Below are positions 37,256-52,300 of a DNA stretch of 64,000 bases, in pieces (the stretch's first letter is position 1; each line of letters starts with the position of its first letter). Origin of the DNA: Sitta carolinensis (taxonomy: Eukaryota > Chordata > Aves > Passeriformes > Sittidae); contig CM063289.1 in the NCBI GenBank assembly GCA_032173965.1, positions 26,995,690 through 27,059,689 on the forward strand, given 5' to 3'. Position numbers and translations under genes: made by a program. The notes under the pieces were generated by a model. The model was not told where the DNA came from. It searched no databases and was given only the letters and a program-made list of their open reading frames with translations.

Positions 37256-40200
37256 GGAACCTCATCCTTCTCCTGCCAGGAGGTCATATCGTGGTTTTCC
37301 AGCAGAGGGGGAAATAGGATCACTTGTTCCACCATCGAGCTGCTTGCTCTGTCTTTCATTCCTGGCAGGATCGAGGGATTTCGGAAAATGCAGTATTATT
37401 GATCCTTTTGCCATTCCAAAAGCCAACACTTGCTGTGGCTGGACAGGACCAGAGTTGTTTAGGAGCCCGTGGAGGTACCCACACAGCTCCATCAAAAGTT
37501 TAAAGATCAGCCCCATCAAAGCGCTGTAAGACTCAAGAAAATCAATTTAAAAGCCTTGCAAAGTGTCAGATATTTTATCTGCCCAAGCCACACAGTTGTC
37601 TCTGCAGTATGGCCCTGATCCCACAGTTCAGTGCTCACGTTCTTGCAGCAGTACAGCCCATGGAATCCCTTGTGTGCCTAAAGCTGAGTGCTTGCTCTGC
37701 TGGAAGAGACCTTACCAGAGCAGTTCTGGCTTCAGTGGCACCAAAGGAGGGCTGGCAGGTCCAGCACTGGGGCTGAGGTCATCTGCTGGTCCCTGGGAGA
37801 CCTTTCCCACCTCGCTGCACATCCAGTCTCAGTAACTGAGAGACGAGCTCAATGTCACACAGAGAATTTAGGCTGGGCATGAAAACCAGATGAGCCTGAG
37901 GAAATGAGGTGCAGACGTGGCTCACAGAGGAGAGGGGAGTGGTGAGAGGCTGGGCAGCAGCGTTTGCTGTCCCCTCTCTGGCACCAGTGATGAGCAGGGT
38001 CAGGCTCAGCCTGCAGCAGCCTTTTCCTGCTGTAATGCAGCCTTCCAAACTGCAGGAGCATCAGCCAGCATCTGCTCTGCAGGTGAGCTACACCAAACAT
38101 TTGGTTCTTCCTTCTTCGTGCCTCTACTCAGGTCTCCCACTTGCCCTACAGTATAAAGCCATCTCTGAATCTAAATCCTTCTCTTGGTGATATCTGCGCT
38201 GGGATTCTGATTTTTGAAGTTCAGAGATGAAGACCTCAGCAGCCAACTTGGCTTCCTTGGCAAAACAGAAATTCTATTACCAAGCTGCTGTGCAGAGAAA
38301 GAGAGGATGAGCTGAGGAGAGCCCATGTGTGCTGCAAAAGCACGTGTGAAACAGCAAACTCCCCAAGGGCAGAGCTCCAACTCCAAGGCACCGCTCCTTG
38401 ATCTTGCCATAGCTCTGCACAACATCTGCAACATTGCAACAATCTCTATATTGTTCGAAAAAATCCCCCCACCCCTGAATAAAACGCTGTCTGCTCTGCC
38501 CTTTTCCCTGATGAACCACGAGAGAGCAAACAGCACGTGGCAGGTGTCAGTCACACCACACTCTGTGGGCAGGATGGCTCGAATAGAATTGAAAAACTCC
38601 CAGGTCACTCTGCCTTTAGATGTTCACGGTCTTCAGGTAGGAACAAAATTCAGATTTAAAGTATTGCATGAATAATACACTACAAAAAATATAAACAGGA
38701 TATTGGCATAAAAAAAGGATGAATTTTTTAACATAACTGTATCCCTGCAGCAAAAGCTATGTGAATATACTAAAAATAAAAATCCAGATATGAAAAAGGA
38801 ACAAATGCAAATTGCTGGTGACAATAATGTTATGTTATATCCATTACAACTTCACCCTGGGGCTAGGCTTGTGCAGCCAGCACTTACCCACGGGCTGCAC
38901 AGGTGATACCTAAAGGATCAATGCACACTTCAGGCAGAAATTAAATCCCTTTGTTGGGCCAAACACATTTAAAGCGGAGACATTTTTGAAGTGGAACAAA
39001 ATCCCATGTTGCTATCACGGAGTTTGTTGACACTGAGCTAATCTACCCTGATTTTAGACATGTAAGAGTTGTGAGTGAGGAATTGTGTGTCTTTTAATTA
39101 AAGGATTCTTCATTGTCAGGGAAAGAGCTCTGAGGTGGGAATAGCCACAGAGTGATGGTGTGAGCTCACTGCCTACCCCAGCCCTTTTTCCGAGCTCCTG
39201 AAGACTTCGCGGCTCATCCTCCTGAAGGTGACAGCATCACCATGGACAGCACAGCCAGCACTGCAGCCAGAGTCCTGGGACTTAATTCGGGTTTGGAGTG
39301 AAGGACCCAACACAAACATTTTAGACACGTTCAATTCAAAGCGTTCTAAATGGAGCCACAGCTTTTATATATATATAACTTTTGGAACATAACACCTCTG
39401 AGAGAAGTTCTTTAATTTCACCTCTAACGTGGAGTGCCTTGCTGGCTGCTTAAATCTCTCCCGCACGCCTCTCCCCCAGACGACCTCACCTATCAGTGAG
39501 AAATTGGTGTTGTGCCTGATTGCACAAACCAGCCCAGCCTTTTACCTGGGAGATGTGCCACAAATAACTTCCATTATATATAGGGGGTGTTTCTGATGCT
39601 GCTATCAGAAAGGAAAAGGAGATATAATGCTTCGGCAGCCTTGCTTGGATGCCGAGCAGGCACTTGGCTGTGCAAAACAGCCATTTGTATCACAGGACAG
39701 CCCAGGTTTGGATGGAAACCAGTGGGGTGCATCCCCACCAGACCTCTAGAAGCACGGCCAGAACCTTTTTATGTCCTTCTGTCTTACCAGCCACCTGCAG
39801 AGAGGCTGTGTAACGGGGAGCTGACGAGGGACATTGCCTCAGGCCAGTTACATTTCCCTACTTTTTCTCCCAGGCAAAAGCAATTTAGGTTTAATAGTAT
39901 ATTAAAAAAATATTAAACCCCTTATTGGAGTTCTTCTTGCACAGGCAAAGAGAGGAGAAGGACTTTCTGAGCCCATCTACAGTGCATTAGGAGGTAAAGG
40001 ATTGCATTAACGCACTCCCGAAGGTCACAGAAGGGCGCTGCTCATTTCATTTCAATACAGAGTTTACCCCGTGCTACATTTCTTGGTGTTTAGCAAAGAC
40101 AAGCCCCAGGGTCACTCTGAACTTTAATTACATGAAAATAACTTGCTAAGAGGTCCTTTCATTTTGATAATTTACAATTCCAGCTATTGAAATGAGCTTT

Positions 40201-41407
40201 GCAATTGATTTGGGAAATACACAAAACGACACTTCCAGCCCAGCCTTTTGTGGACACAGGACAATTCACTGTCTGTTTAACAGCTATAATAGCCCAAGAC
40301 CAGACTTTCCTACAATAATTACACTTTCTCTTGAATTTATTGAGGTTCAAACTTCAAGTTGTCTGCTGGGAACACTTCATTTATGCACGAAGCATCTCAG
40401 CCCGCTTATGCAGAAAAACAAGCAGGGAGAAACAGGCACTTGTTGGAACACAAAGTCTCCATAGATCCCTTACTCTTTTTTTAACTAATACCTCATGAAG
40501 ATACAGATTCCTTGTGCATTTTTGTGCCTGCCCAGGGCCCTTAGGGGCATTTTGGAGGCTGTGAAATCTTGAAGAAACAGCTATAAGGCAACTTGGGCTG
40601 TGACCAAGTGTCCTTCCCATGGCCATTTTTATTTTCTTCTAACATGACAGAACTAAATATTGTCATCTTGTGACTATTATCTTAAAAATAAATAACCTGT
40701 GGTGTTCTTGCTTTCTGTGGTATTGCTTTCCTACACTTGTGCACATCCACTGAGATGCCACCTAGCTAAAAGGAATTAAAGTCACCACGAGCAGAAGGGC
40801 TTGCACAAGGTATGACCACAACAATTTCACATGTAGGGGACATCTTCCTCCCCCCAAATCACTTCAGAAAACAAGGAATTCGATTTTCACATTGCAAGTG
40901 GCTGTGCAGGGCCACCCAAAAGCCAGGTGATAACTCACAACAGCTTTAGAGGTGGGAAACTGCCTCGTGGGGCTGGCAAGGGGAGGAAGCTGAACTGACA
41001 TTTCCTTCACGTGTCTGGAAGGTACACAATCCTCAACACACAATTTCGTGCTAATCTTCAATTTGCTGTACTGGGAAGCTTTCCCCTGGTCAGCAACCAG
41101 ACACATCAAAATTACAGCGAAGTCACTGTGGGAAATAACACGAGTTTCCTCTCTCAAATTAAAAGGAGGGTGCAGGCTGGATAAGAAACACACTAGGTCT
41201 TGATTGACTTTAATGTGGAAACAGTAGCACAGTTTAATATATTTCCTTGCCAGAAAACTGGGAATTTGTTTTCAAAAGGGCAAAGGCCTCTGGGATGTGT
41301 CCTGATTCTTTGTGATTCGATCTGTGCTGCTGTCAATGATTTACTGCAGCATTTCGGAGCCTGGTGGGCTCCATGCTCCTTCCAGCAGTCCTGAAAACTT
41401 AAAAGCT

Positions 41408-41416
41408 TTTGTTTGC
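41408..41416 (+). promoter_or_regulatory. FOXA-like motif upstream of the C8A start
   Basis: TTTGTTTGC, a forkhead-type core, lies about 40 bp before the C8A ATG. C8A is a liver gene, so a FOXA site is plausible. The motif is short and no transcription start is known. Confidence 0.25.
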
Positions 41417-41453
41417 AGCTGATCTATAGCAAACATTTATGCATGGCGAAGCA

Positions 41454-41566
41454 ATGTGGTGGAGCCTGGCTCAGCTCTGTCCCTTGATCCTGTCTGTGTG
41501 CTCAGGGGCTCTGACACCAACCCAGGCCACGGCGTGCAGGGAGCTCCAGCCATTGCCTTCCCACAG
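41454..41566 (+). CDS. C8A: C8A exon 1: signal peptide
   Basis: ATG opens [20 protein letters not shown], a hydrophobic leader, then a polar stretch ending LPSH with a split codon at CACAG|GTAGGT. Its exit phase joins to the exon at 43635, giving HRRSSRD, a basic propeptide-like site. An overlapping ATG at 41443 is out of frame. Confidence 0.8.
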
Positions 41567-43322
41567 GTAGGTCTCTTCCCTTCCCCACACTTCCATACAG
41601 GAATTACCAGCACGTCACCCAGCCCATCAGTTTTGCCCTGACTTGAGGCATGTGTACAAAGCTACCAGGAAAAAAAAAAATAAATAAAAATTGGCAGCTG
41701 TCCAAAGCCCAAGCCAGCCATCGTAATTCCTTCTTAAAGGAACTGTTTGCACAACGGTTTTCCTTTTACAGATGGCTATTAAGCCTTCTTAAACTTCCTT
41801 ACCAAAATTACCAAGCTGGGTTTGGGTACTTGAAATTAATTCTCTATACAGGATGATTTATGAGTTAATATTTTTAATATTCGTTTGCATTATAATTATT
41901 TCACACTCGACAACACGAAGCTAACAAGTGCACGTGAATAACCCAGTTTTCAGTCCAAGCCAGATTCTCATACCTCAGGTTTTATTTTTCCCATGAACAA
42001 TATTATTAACCTATCCAAGTTTCACTTGGGCTTTGAAGGAAAGGAATAAACAAGTTACAATTTTTCTAAAGCTATAGTGTCATGATAGGGAAATGGGTGG
42101 ATATTTTTTTTTTCTACAGCTATTAATTTCAAGCTTGTTGTAAAGGCAAATATGATTTAGGAGGATCAAAAAAAGGTATCAGTGATAATTGGAACATGGA
42201 GACAAGGAGAAGGCGGAAAGGAAAAAAACTGTGGTAGTGATACACTTAATTATGAAGGCTTATTCCGATAATCCCTTTTGAAAATGAACAAAGACGAGAT
42301 TTTTGATGTTTGATGAACTTATCAAACAAGGCAGAATAATGAAGAGGTAAATGTAAAATCCAATAGAAGGTGAGCCAATTAAGTACTTTGCAAAGTGCTG
42401 AAGGATGCAGCCCACAAATCCTCCTGCCAGAGCAAAAAGTCATCAATACCTGCGTGTCCTCCAGCCCTGGGCTCACCTGCAGGCTCCTGGGTTTTCAACT
42501 CACACATGGATCTGCACCCACAGGCTTCCTTACCGAGCTGCTGTGGCCTTCATTTAGTAAATCTCTCCTCCCCAGCCTCTGGTGAATCCCCCATGAGCTA
42601 CATACCTCTGCTAATTATCAATATTTCTCTTTGGACTGCAGTGTTGTCAGTAAAACAGACTGCTCATTAGTTAATCACCAAAATACTAATAAAAATAATA
42701 ATCTTCTGACTCAGAATAAACCCTCAAAATGCTTCAAAGGCTGTGGCAAGTGCAGGGTTGTATTTGCATGCCAGATTGCTCCTCAAGACAAAGAAATGGT
42801 TCATACAAATGAGGGTTTTAGGAGCAGAGGCAGAACTAGAGATTGTAATGACTGGGCTGGGGGCAGGAGAAGTATTTTCTGTCTTTTTTGTAGTAATATT
42901 CAGAGTATGTGCAGAGAGCTCATCCAAAGGCCACTATAATCCCATCCCTTTGCCCTTTTCTCCCTTCATAATATTATTTTAGTTATTCTCTTCTTCTCAG
43001 AATTTGTATATTTTGCTTTAGAAATACCCCACCAACAAATTCTTAGTCAAGGTCCTTTGTACCTTGTTCTCTGAGCTCTGTCGGTGCAGCCATTCCCAGC
43101 CCTCCACAAAGCCCGTGGAAACCAGGATCTGATTTCACACTTGCCCGGAAAAATCCTGACCATGAGTTCACATGGTGTCAAGAAAGTGACACCAAAACAG
43201 GCTCAGTAGTGATGAACATCCCTGCTCCTGGAGATTGTGATGTGCTTCTGAAAAGAAAGGCAAAAAATTAGTTTTTCTCTAAAACTTGTCTCTTCACGAC
43301 TTTCCTTGTGTTTACACAGTTT

Positions 43323-43375
<53 letters not shown>

Positions 43376-46300
43376 CAATCTACCAATTAGAAAGGGCAAA
43401 GAAGTCTTGGGACAGCAGGAATCCCAAGACAAAATCCCCAGGTACTGCAGGCCCTGCTCAATTCTGATGGTGAATACTTGGATGGGACATCTTGGGATGC
43501 TTCCCATTTCCTACAAACCAGCTTCCTGGTGGAAGAACATACACACACACAGATAATTTCCCCCCTTCCAGCCCCTAACCCCTCTCAAAACACAGCTTCA
43601 AAGACCTTAGGCCACTCTTTCTTCCCCTCCCTAGAAGAAGCAGCAGAGATGTTAATTCTCCAGCTCCTGTCAACTGTCAGCTGAGCCAGTGGTCAGGATG
43701 GACTGATTGCTTCCCTTGCCAAGAGAAAAAAGTAAGGATCCACTGTAATGTATTCATTTATCTTCAGATGTGTCTGTGATGAGGATGTACACACATTAAT
43801 TATATATATTATACATATTCATCACTCTGAAGCATCCAGTAAACTCATCCAAATATGATGGAAATGCTCCTCTGCTGGAGAGGCTCTTCTTTACCCTGGT
43901 GTAAACCGGGGAATAAATTCATTCCAGGCAGCAGAACAGGAAAAGCAAAATGAAGGCAAGTGGTGGAAGAATCAGGCCAGAATACTTGCCCAAGACTTTC
44001 TTCCTTTTCTGTCTCAGATTTAATTAAGTATCCCCTGATTTTTAATGCAAATAGTCCAGTGAAAAGAAATTAGAAGCAGCCTTCATGCATCAGCTCCTGT
44101 TCTCATATTTTTATATCATTTCACATATGTCTTCATGGTTTGAGAATTTATTTTCAAATACCTGACATAATTCTGCTTTCTACTTAGTTTATCTTATCCC
44201 TGCCTTTTTGTTCCTGTGCTTATAGACAGTATATTATCAGTAAATAACACGGCTCTTCACCCTTTATTCTTTTTTGCCTTCCTAGTTTAAAAAGCAGCAA
44301 TTCTCATTAATAATCCATCAGAAATGTTGCTGGATCAGTGTTGTAATTAGTGTCTGTGTCCATCTGAGCCTGGTGCATTGCAGCTGGAAAAATGCCATAT
44401 TTTCCCATGGTATAAAACAGGGATATTTTTAAAACAGCCATTCCAGCCCCCTCTAAGTTCACATGTATGAACTCCAGGCAAATCTGAGCCCCCAGCTCTC
44501 TGCTGACCCTCCTGCCTTTATCATGTACGAAGTCTTCGAGCCAGACACACACATGAAAACAGGAATACACATTGCAATGCTAGTTTGGACTGCCCCGTGG
44601 GCTGTGGGGGGATGTCTCTGGGGGTACACGTGGCTGTGTCTCTGCAGCACCGGTACCGGCGGCTGCTGCAGCCAGCACGGTTCGGAGGGCAGCGCTGCAC
44701 GGGGCACCTCTGGGATGAGCAAGCCTGTCGAGCTGAGACAACGTGCACAGGGCCACCAGGGTGTGGGCAGGACTTCCAGTGCCAGGAAACAGGTGAGTGA
44801 ACCAGGCACAAAGCCCTGCCAGAGAGGTTTTGGTCCTGGGGGTATCAGTCCCCTGCCCTGGGCAGCAGGAGGGTGAACCAGTACAAGAGAAAGTGGGAAA
44901 TTTCCCCTCTTCAGGGTTTCCCCCCACTTTTACAGAAATCCATCTGTGTTGCACTCGGATTTGGGTAGAAAAGAAGGCAGTGTGGCATGGAGAGTGTGAA
45001 TTTCCCAGTGGAACAAAGAGAGTAGGGATATTCTGCTCCCACTGCTGTGCTGTGCTCTCACTCCCCTGTGCGGGCTCAGCGCTCCCACAACGCGCCGCCT
45101 TCTCCCCTGCTAGAGACAGAGTTCAGTCATCAATCCAACCAGCAATCTGTTGGGGTGATTTAGTTATTTTTAGCCACCTCCAGCTCTGAGGATTAGGATA
45201 TAAAACGGCTGTTCTCTGAAACTTTGACTAGTCTTGACAGATTTTTGTTTCTACACAAATGGCTCAAACTCGCTTCTTGAGCATTTAATGAAAATTCTGT
45301 CAAAATTCTGAGCTCTGTGACCAGCTCATCAGCTGGAGCAGATTATCATCACTCCACTGGGGTAACTTAAGCAATGCCAGTTCCCTCCCCAAGGCTTTCT
45401 CCACACTCCTAGAAGTAAAAGCCCTTCCACATGGCCTTTCCTGCAAATATCCATTCTTGCACTTAATTATTGCAGTAAACTCCCCAAATGCCTCCTGCAA
45501 TGGGAAGAGGAAAACTTGCACTTTAATAAAATGTAGATAACTTCCTTAAGCCAAGGGGTGAAGCTATTCCTACAGCAACTTTCCAAGAGTGTGAATTTAG
45601 AGAATAAAATCAGGACAGCGGGGTGACCTTTCCTTGATTCCCACCTGACAGAAACCCTTGGGAGTGGCCAGTTTGGACTCTGTGCTGTGTTTAGGTCCCA
45701 GAAGATTGGAAAAGCAAATCCCCCACGGAATAAGGCCGTGTTTAACACCAGCATGACTTCTTGTGGCCCTGAGATGTGGGTGAAAACCAGCACAATCAGT
45801 GCAAGCTGCCAGCCAGGGTTCCTGGAGGGCAGATAAGCCACTGCCTGCATCTGTGCACTTCAGGGCGCTGCATTAAACGGCATCTTGTGTGCAACGGAGA
45901 CAGAGACTGCAGGGATGGGTCTGATGAGGATAACTGTGAGGATGAAGATATTGAAAACCCTTGTGAACATCTGTTCCCAATCCCAGGGGTGGAAAAAGCA
46001 GTCCAAGGGTGAGTAATTAATCAATAGCTGCTCCTCTCGCAATCAAAACAGGATTATGTTTCTTATATTGCTCTTCCTTAGTGATAGCAGTGATCCATGA
46101 ATTGGTAAGGGGCTGTACAAAACCCAAAGGGGAGGTGCTGTCCCATGTGACCATGGGTAGTAATGAGGGTTCATTCCAGCTTTTGCTTCAAATTCTGTCT
46201 CGGATCTATTACCTGACCACAGTACTTGTGATGTCCTTTTTATACTCCTGAAAAAATAGACCCCAGTTGCCTCACAGCTTTCTCCAGCTGGTGAAAGTAA

Positions 46301-49300
46301 TAGACTAAAGCAAACAGCAGACTTTGGAGATGCAGCACCCTGCTGACATTTATCCTTCAGGAGATTTAACTCCAGGATTTAGGACTTCAGAGCACAGATT
46401 CTCTTCAGACAGAGAGCCTGAGCTCCACACAAGTATATGTAAATACTCCTATCCACAAAGAATGCTTCCCTGTTCAGTTTCAAATTTTGATTAGGTAATA
46501 CAGGCAAAAAAGAAATCTAGAATAATATGAAACTGAAAGGCAAATTGTGACTGTGACACTATTGTTGAAAACCTTGTATTCTAACCAAGCTGCTGCTCAG
46601 TTTTCCTTGGAGGACATGGCCCTGCCTGTGGCAGAGGGATCGGAATGAGATATCTTTAAGGACCCTCCCAGCACAAACCATTCTAGGATTTTATGAACAT
46701 GGGCTACAGGATGAGAATGGAGCCAGCCATTGTGTAACTTTCCCATCAGCTCAATCCAACACTCTCTGGAGTGAGAGTGAGATAAATGTCTCTCTGGCCC
46801 AGGGCCTGGGAGGGTCCATCAAAAGTTTTACAAGGCATGCATTAATTTTCACTGAGAACCCTGTTTAATTCTGCTCTCTGAAGTGTTTCTCCTACAGAAC
46901 ACACAAAAGCAAAGGCATTTGCTGCCTTAGTCCTAAAGATGGTTCCCTGTTGAGAAGAGCAGTGCTGCTGTCTAGTTTAAATAACGCTTTCACTTCGGGC
47001 CATGGAATTACATGGAATACTAAGTAATAGGAGGGATTTCAGAGGGCAGCAGCTGTGAGGGCTGGAGAGCAGGAAGAAGGAGGAATAAGGAAATAATAAG
47101 TGACAGACTTGGCAAAGCACAGACTTCATGTCTAGGCAGGGTGTTAACTACCCTGAGAAACAGGACCATTATTAAAAAGAAAGAGATGAAATTAAGATAG
47201 AAAATAATTGCAGAGAATGCCAGGAAGCACTTTGTGACAATGAGATGCATTAGGCTCAAGAGGAATCTGGAGGAATTCCAGGACTTTGGGACTTTCATAG
47301 CTGTACTTGCTGGGAGGGGCTGGGCAACTTCACTCATTTCTTCCATTTCTTGCATGTGAACCCAAACTAATGCCTTAGAAATGAAATGGCTGTTAGTCTC
47401 CTGGTAGCTTTGGGAAGGAGACAGCAAGGAGATAACAAACCCAACCCAGCTTTTAGCTCTATTCCAGTTCCTCAGGAGGCCTGGGGACAGATAACCTGTA
47501 GAGTCAGGAGAATCTGTGACAGAGACCGAGGAGATAAAGCCGTAGCTGTGGATAACTCCCTGAACGCTGCTTCTCTCCAAGATACAACATCCTGACAGAG
47601 GAAGGGAGACAGAACATTTACGACCCTGGGTTCTTTGGGGGGCTCTGTGAGTACGTGTACAACGGGCAGTGGCGGGAGCTGCAGTACGACCCCGCCTGCG
47701 AGCGCCTGCACTACGGCGACGACGAGAAGCATTTCCGAAAGCCGTACAACTTCCACCTCTACCAGTTCCTGGTGAGTGCTTCAGGAGCCCAAACTGAGCA
47801 GCAATTTCCCAGCAAAAAGCCAAGCTGCCCACAGAGGTATCAGGAACATTCTGCCTGTAGCTTGTCTTTAAGGCACCTCAAGAGATGCCCGATGGGGTAA
47901 ATGCTGGTTTAGGGTACGTCAAGGAACTCAGTGCTTTATCAGCCAGGCATCCCCACTGCTTCCTCTGGCCCAGAGGGAGCCAAGAGGGAGTCTAAATTCT
48001 GCAATTAATGAGCTGTAGAGCTTCTGCATCTCTAGGGATGGAGCTGGCCACGTGTAAAATGGTAACAATGCTGCTGGTTCAATCTTTGGAAGCATTTTAA
48101 GTCTATGGCATGGCTGCAAGGGGCATAAATCCAAATTCCTAGGGAGACAAGGATCCTGAAATCCATCACCAGCAATCACAACATCTACAGTCCATGAAGT
48201 CACATCTGATGTTGGACTCTGATCCAAGCAGAACAAGGATTCAATTTGGGTCTCCACATCCTAAGTGGGTGCCTTGGCCACACTGTTAAACATTTATCAT
48301 GATTTTGACATGAATGAATGAATAAAAACACATTATTCCTGGGAAATATTACTCAATGCAAATCGCTTTCATGTCCTCCCAGCAGGCAGAGTGCCTTAGC
48401 CCCCAGTTTGAACACTGGGGCTGGCTTTTTACAGAGCTGGCAAATGGCACAGCCCAGACTCAGCAGAGCTGCTCCATTCCACGTGCCAGCAAAGTAGACC
48501 TGTCAAGGAAAAGGTCACTTCTCTAAAACACAGGCAAAACAGTGTTTGTTTTCCAGCCTTGCCCTTGTAAATGGATGTTGAATTTTTCTTTTCCTAAATA
48601 AATTCATCCAGAAGCAGGCTGGAGACAAAAAAACATCAGTCCAAATTGTTAGGATTTGGCAGAGCTGTAAGGAACTGGAAGGAGGGTTTTATAATGGGAA
48701 GTGTCAGGCTGTCTTAATAGGTACCATTACCAGCCCTGGCTTTGAGTGGCTAAACACAAACCTCTCCCCTGCTTGGAGATGGATGAAACAAAATGCTTGG
48801 CTTTATCCACATTTCTCACGTATTTCCAAATGAAATGGCACGGGACTTAATTCCTTATTTCACATTCACTGAAGTCAGTGCTGGTGCTGTCAGGAGCATC
48901 ATGGGCTTTAACAGAGGTATTTCTTCAAGAAATAGAGATAAAAAGGAAGGGAAGCACCTGAAAAATTAATGTTTGCTCCTTTCATTTTAGGCTCATGCTG
49001 ATTCTGGATTTGCTTTTGAGTTTTATGATGATTCAAAGGACCTGCTTGATGCCCTTAAAAGTGATAAATCCAAAACAACAGGCTTCACCATTGGAATTGG
49101 GCCTGGAGGTACAGATCTCATGGTAAACCTGGGCCTCACTTTATCAGGTGGCAAAGGATCCCTGAAGAATTTCACACAATATGATGCAAAGGTAAAAAAA
49201 AACCAAAACCAAACAACCAAATCAGTGATGCATCTGCTCCAGCTGCATCATCTGTGCATCGCGTGGTCTGGCTGTAACTTATGTCAGTTTATTCTCTCAA

Positions 49301-52300
49301 CTGCATTTTTTAACACAGGGTAATTGTACCTTAATTTGTTCATGTAATTGCAAATGTATGATCGTTAGTAATCCTGTTTGCTGTTCTTGGTATGTTTTAG
49401 CAAACGGGGAGTGGGAATAAAATTGAATTACGGAGTGCCACGGCACATGTCATCTCACCCCATCCTGTTTCATGGCTACATTAAGCACATAAATAAAAAA
49501 ATGCTTAAAAGTGATGAGGGAGGAGGGAATATCAAGATGCTGATCAAAACAATTATCCTCAAGGAATGATCTCTGGTAGCAGATATATCTTGCTCAAATT
49601 AATATGAGCTGCCTCATGATGGGGAAATAGTCTACTTTTTACAGGAGGTTAAAATACCAAGCTGAAAAAATAGTACCTGATAATAGGGTGTACTTCTCAC
49701 AGAGGGCTTACATCATGGACTGCCTGCGATGACCTCTTTCCAATCTAATAACATGAGTGCTGGTATTTCCCATATTTACCGTGCCCCATCTCCACTTCTC
49801 TCCGGGCTGCTGACAGAAAACAATAAAGAAGAATTACTTTGATGGTGTTCTGAGTTAAAATGCCCTTAAAAGCTGTTTGAAATGAGCACCATTATAGTAT
49901 TTACTGTGCCCTTGTCCAGACTCTTATGATGTTTGCAGCTAAATGATGATCAGTTATTGGAGGAATCATTTAAAGGGTTGCTCGTGTTGCAGTAGAGATT
50001 TGTCCAAAGCAATGGCAAATATAGAGGTGGAGCCTTGGAGCTGGTGGAATATCCAGGAACTTCTCCCTCCATCAGCATCTTCCTGGACAGGGAATCTCCC
50101 CTCTGCTGGGCTGGGTTTGACCCTTGTGCTTTGTCACCCACTGAGTTTGTGAAAAAAGCCAAAAGGGAATAAACAGTATGGAAAGGAAACCAGAAAAAGA
50201 AATTGCAGAAATGGAGAATGGAGGGGAATGGTGTGGAGCCCAACCCTGATCATATTCACACATCAATAAAACCCCCATAGTATCCAACTCCCCAAGGCCT
50301 TCCACCTCCACAGCGCCTCAGAGAGAGCCTTTAAAAGAAGAATTACCATTATTTCATTTTAAATAGGGCTTGTTCTCAAACATACACTGACAGTCAGAGA
50401 CTCAGGCTTTCCCCTGCAAACCTAAAGACCAGAAATTAATTCGTTTTAATTAATGTTGACTGCAGCTCCTCTTTTCTTTACCTGCAGGACGTTGGGTTCA
50501 TTAGAGCTGTGACCAAGGTGCAGACAGCCCGCTTCAAGATGAGAAGGGACAACATTGTTTTGGATGAAGATGTGCTGCTCTCCCTGCAGGACCTCCCAGA
50601 CACCTACAACTATGGCATGTATGCCAAATTCATCAACGACTACGGCACCCACTTCATGACATCTGGCACCATGGGGGGGGTCTTTGAGTACATCCTTGTC
50701 ATCAATAAGGAGGAAATGAGAAGAAAAGGTCAGAAAAATCAAAATATATTCTCTATTCTCGGCTTTCTGCTTTAAACCAGCCATTTCCAACCTGGTGGCT
50801 CTACTGGCCACATGGCTTGGGAGTGGCTTGAGTGTCACCAGATGTGCTGCCTGCTCTGATTTCAGAAGTACCTGGGTGAGGGTTTGGTCATTAAGGAAGG
50901 AACCTGAGCATTATTTTCTCCATTTTTTCAGTGTCACTTGCTAATCTTCTCCTATTTCTTGTCATCTTTGCTCACCATGAGTGCTTGAAGGCTGCAAACC
51001 TGCCCAGAGCTCAGCAAATCAGCCCTCTCACATCCCAGCCTGTTGGTGGCGAGGGCAGCAATTTTCTGTAAATGGAAATACTGCACTGCACTTGGCAATA
51101 CTTCTGCCGCTTTACTCTGCTAAGTGTCACATCTGGAGACTAACAGACCCCTGTTAGCTCCAGTTCTCAGCAAAGTGGAGTGTATGAGGCTGGAGAGCCC
51201 TACCTCTAAATCTCAGTTAGATAAAACACCCACTGCAGACGTTGAGAGCGTGAGAGTTGCCATGACTGGTGAGTCAAAGCTAAACAATTTTCCTAATCAA
51301 AAACATGGGATGCAGAACAATAATATGGGATTTCAGCTCAATAACCAGGGAGTCAACCTTTGTAAAGGTGTCAGCAATGCAATAGATCCCATTTCCCCAA
51401 GGGCCCTCACTCTGCTGTGCTGAGGGTACCACTGCCTTGGCAACTCCAGGCCAGACACTGATGCAGAAGGAAATTGTGAGCTTGGACAACAGGTGCAAAT
51501 TGCTGTAATTTCAGTAATTTCAACAATTTTCATGGTTCCGCCCCAGATTCTGCCTTGGTCTGAAATGGTTTGGTCCCATCAGCATTAGGATAACTATGCA
51601 CTCTGTATTGCACATTAACCATGCCAATTTTTCCACAAGAAATTACTGATTGAGGGAATTTTCATCAAGTTCCTGAACCTCTAATGTTTGGAAACATGAT
51701 GCCTCTTCAAATTACTTCTTCACTTTGAAGGGTGAGTGATACGGAAGTGAACAAGGTCTTGGCAAGCAAGTCTTCAGGAAGTAGACTGCCAATTTCAGAG
51801 GAAGAATTAATCAAGAGCATGTGGAGGGAGGCTATTATTTTGCTTTATCTTGTGCTTGCTGTGGATGTAAGATTTACTGCTACGAGATGCCTTATCTTAG
51901 GAAAGAAGGATGCTGAGGTCCAGCAAAAGACAAAAATGTTCCCCAGTAGAGATGTAATTTCCATTCTAATGCAGCACCATTCTGTAATTTTCATCTAATC
52001 CAGGCTCTGCCAGAAAGTCCACCCTTACCAAGGCAGCAGTGCTCTGTGTCACACAACAGTGACCCAGAAGGACCCACCTGCAGTGTCTGATATGCCACTG
52101 TCTGAAAGCATTCAGTAAAAAAACACTGATTTCTCTAATGTTGATCACAGCCATGCTTGGAGGCTGTGTTTGCAAGAGGATTATCCTCCTTCCCTGAGGA
52201 ATGGTTAGGATCAGGATATAAGTGCTCAAATCTTAAAATTAGAGCTTCCTAAGACGAATCTGAAGCTCTGCAGATGCATCACTGAGTGCCCACAGGGCTG

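Larger units (their letters stand above)
34481..41453. other. FYB2-C8A intergenic region
   Basis: No exon with protein similarity was recognised here. The region contains two CR1 fragments (35380-35700 and 37170-37255) and AT-rich non-repetitive sequence at about 36590-36960 and 38640-39420. Enhancers could be present but cannot be read out. Confidence 0.6.

Noticed and set aside
38500..38640. Open plus-strand stretch ending at CTTCAG|GTAGGA
   Set aside because: It looks exon-like at its donor only. No convincing acceptor or similarity, and it lies in the FYB2-C8A intergenic region.
47020..47832. 270-codon minus-strand open frame
   Set aside because: It overlaps C8A exon 5 in antisense and has no recognisable protein features apart from a chance hydrophobic stretch from intron sequence.
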